A DNA stretch of 14,807 nt from JACMMS01 sp043772865 (lineage in GTDB: Bacteria; Pseudomonadota; Gammaproteobacteria; Burkholderiales; Methylophilaceae): assembly GCA_043772865.1 (NCBI GenBank), contig JAYVFU010000081.1, forward strand, positions 1-14,807. Reading direction: 5' to 3'. This document shows, in pieces, positions 13,216-14,807 of the stretch; the first letter of the stretch is position 1; every line of letters starts with the position of its first letter. The position numbers and the translations under genes are program-made. The notes under the pieces were generated by a model. That model made no database searches. It was given only the letters and a program-made list of their open reading frames with translations, and was not told where the DNA came from.

Positions 13216-14807
13216 GAACGCTATTTAAACTCAAATTTAGCTTGGTGATTAGTTTTACAGTATTGGCTAGTGGATGCAGTATTTTTCCTGATTACTTAAA
13301 ACCTAATATTAAAGCACCAGAAGCCTGGCAAGCTAAACAAGTAGGCCAAGCCAAATTAACAGAAAATCCAGATAATCGCTTACCTCATGCGGGGCAAGTG
13401 GAGCAGTTGATTGGTTGGTGGAAACAGTTTAATGACCCCGTACTCACACGTTTATTGCAAGCTGCAGAAACCAACAGCCCAACATTAAATAAAGCCATTG
13501 CTAACATTAAATCAGCCCGCGCTAATACGGTGGCGGCTAGTGCGCAGGGTTTACCCGCGCTGACTGGCAACATATCTGCAAGCCGTGCTAGTGGTTCAAG
13601 CGTATCGGGCAATGTTGGAACAAGTGTGAGTGGTGGTAGTACTAGCAGCCTATCGACTAGTAAATCAGGCAACCTAGATGCCGCTTGGGAACTGGATTTA
13701 TTTGGTGGCATTAAGTTTTCTAAACAAGCTGCCGATGCTCGCTTACAAGCTAAAGAAAATGATTGGCACACTGCCAGAGTGAGCTTAGCGGCAGAAGTGG
13801 CGACTAGTTATTTAGACTATCGTGCCTGTTTATTATCGGTGGCGGCATACCAGCAAGCGCTTAATTCAAAACAAGAAACAACACGTTTGACCAATATTTT
13901 AGCAGGTGCTGGCTTTTCTTCCCCAGCTGATGCCGCGCTGGCAGAGGCGAGTTTGCGCGCAACCGAATCTAGTTTAATCGGTCAGCAAGCGCAGTGTGAT
14001 AGCACTCTAAAATCGCTAGTGGCACTTACTAATTTGCAAGAGCCATCTTTGCGTAGCTTACTTGCCAGCGCCAATAATTTACCGCAACCAGCAGAGTTTA
14101 CGATAGATAGCTTACCAGCCCAGCTAATTACGCAACGCCCAGATTTAGCAGCAGATGAGCGCAACTTAGCAACTGCCAATGCGGATATTGGCATAGCCAC
14201 CGCTAATCGCTACCCTATCGTATCACTAACCAGTTCGATTGGTCGTACCAATATCAGCAGCAACGGCATTTCAAGCATCAGTAATACTTGGTCATTTGGG
14301 CCCTCTATCAGCTTGCCTATATTTGATGGTGGAAAATTAAAATCGCAAGTGAGTATTGCCGAGGCAAATTATGCCATTGCTTATGCCACTTATGAGCAAG
14401 ATGTACGCACCGCAATCAAAGAAGTAGAGCAAGCCTTAGTGAGCCTAGATAGCGCAGCACGTCGAGAAGTCACTGAAAAAACCAGTACTGAACAATATCG
14501 CAAATATTATAAAGCGGCAGAAATTAATTGGCGGGCGGGCGGTATTAGCTTAATTACGCTAGAAGATGCACGCCGTCAATTAATTAATGCCGAATTGAGC
14601 CACATTACCCAGCAGCATGACCGTGTGCTATATTGGATTGCCTTATACAAAGCCTTGGGTGGTGGTTGGCAGACCAATTCTGGCGTCAATACAGCTATTG
14701 TTAATTCAGAAACTTCACTAGCAACAGCAGAAAAATCCGTGAGCTTTAGTAAAACTAATCTGAATAAACCCAGCCTTAATAGAAACTCTCAAGAAAGTAC
14801 AAAATGA
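13212..14807 (+). CDS. NodT/OprM-type RND efflux outer membrane lipoprotein
   Basis: The 531-residue TolC-like outer membrane channel of a tripartite efflux pump has a lipoprotein signal peptide: basic start, hydrophobic core and the lipobox LASGC with Cys22. Ser at +2 favours outer membrane sorting. The mature start CSIFPDYLKP is family-typical. Two outer-membrane efflux repeats follow, the first about 75-270 (AAWELDLFGG at 157-166) and the second about 300-480 (DLAADERNLATANADIGIATANRYP, of which the Arg/Asn/Ala-rich pattern is diagnostic; LPIFDGGKL at 368-376). Residues 121-153 form a Ser/Gly/Thr-rich segment, longer than usual for a surface loop, and the last 45 residues are a polar tail beyond the usual end. 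The ATG overlaps the tetR stop. The stop TGA is exactly the final three bases, so the gene is complete. Adaptor and pump genes are expected downstream. Confidence 0.94.
   Translation: MRTLFKLKFSLVISFTVLASGCSIFPDYLKPNIKAPEAWQAKQVGQAKLTENPDNRLPHAGQVEQLIGWWKQFNDPVLTRLLQAAETNSPTLNKAIANIKSARANTVAASAQGLPALTGNISASRASGSSVSGNVGTSVSGGSTSSLSTSKSGNLDAAWELDLFGGIKFSKQAADARLQAKENDWHTARVSLAAEVATSYLDYRACLLSVAAYQQALNSKQETTRLTNILAGAGFSSPADAALAEASLRATESSLIGQQAQCDSTLKSLVALTNLQEPSLRSLLASANNLPQPAEFTIDSLPAQLITQRPDLAADERNLATANADIGIATANRYPIVSLTSSIGRTNISSNGISSISNTWSFGPSISLPIFDGGKLKSQVSIAEANYAIAYATYEQDVRTAIKEVEQALVSLDSAARREVTEKTSTEQYRKYYKAAEINWRAGGISLITLEDARRQLINAELSHITQQHDRVLYWIALYKALGGGWQTNSGVNTAIVNSETSLATAEKSVSFSKTNLNKPSLNRNSQESTK

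Noticed and set aside
13385..13771. A 128-codon minus-strand ORF
   Set aside because: It is antisense to the efflux outer membrane gene, whose lipobox and repeats are clear; the reverse frame is Leu/Ala-rich shadow.
1..14807. tRNA, rRNA, CRISPR array or insertion sequence
   Set aside because: No tRNA-like cloverleaf ends, no regular repeat-spacer pattern, and no transposase or terminal inverted repeats were found on reading both strands.

Overview
The window looks like chromosomal DNA of a low-GC betaproteobacterium, most likely a Methylophilaceae methylotroph (Methylotenera/Methylophilus type). That is inference from three things: the gene order metK / lipid A acyltransferase / dapF / DUF484 / xerC, the ahcY / small holin-like membrane protein / metF block, and an S-adenosylhomocysteine (SAH) riboswitch in front of ahcY. 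No tRNA, rRNA, insertion sequence, CRISPR array or prophage module is visible.

Left block (1-2940, minus strand): the activated-methyl cycle. It holds the start of metF (cut by the window edge), a 114-residue four-helix membrane protein, and ahcY. A sigma70-like promoter at 2908-2935 would start the transcript directly at P1 of a complete SAH riboswitch (2829-2900). The roughly 110-nt stretch from the aptamer to the ahcY start can form several competing hairpins.

Middle block (2940-6750, minus strand): genes unrelated to methyl metabolism lie between ahcY and metK. They are an HD-GYP cyclic-di-GMP phosphodiesterase, an AT-rich stretch without genes, an AT-rich integral membrane acyltransferase, and a Fic (AMPylase) gene that is broken. 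The Fic gene carries a TAG exactly where the family has a Trp codon, and it has no usable start codon in front of its conserved N-terminus. Three copies of ATTACCGCA upstream look like the operator of this dead or dying gene.

Right block: metK (minus strand) is divergent from a plus-strand run of housekeeping genes: LpxL-type acyltransferase, dapF, DUF484 and xerC. Next come sodB, with its own promoter region and a strong intrinsic terminator, and then a TetR-type regulator. The regulator overlaps by ATGA an RND-efflux outer membrane lipoprotein (NodT/OprM type) whose stop codon is the last three bases of the window. A 28-bp dyad over the predicted tetR promoter suggests an autoregulated efflux operon continuing beyond the window.

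How the genes fit together: MetK makes SAM, methyltransferases turn it into SAH, AhcY (induced by SAH through the riboswitch) removes SAH and yields homocysteine, and MetF supplies methyl-THF to remake methionine. I found no clearly novel system. The most unusual items are the decayed Fic gene with its repeat operator and the riboswitch's alternative-fold leader.
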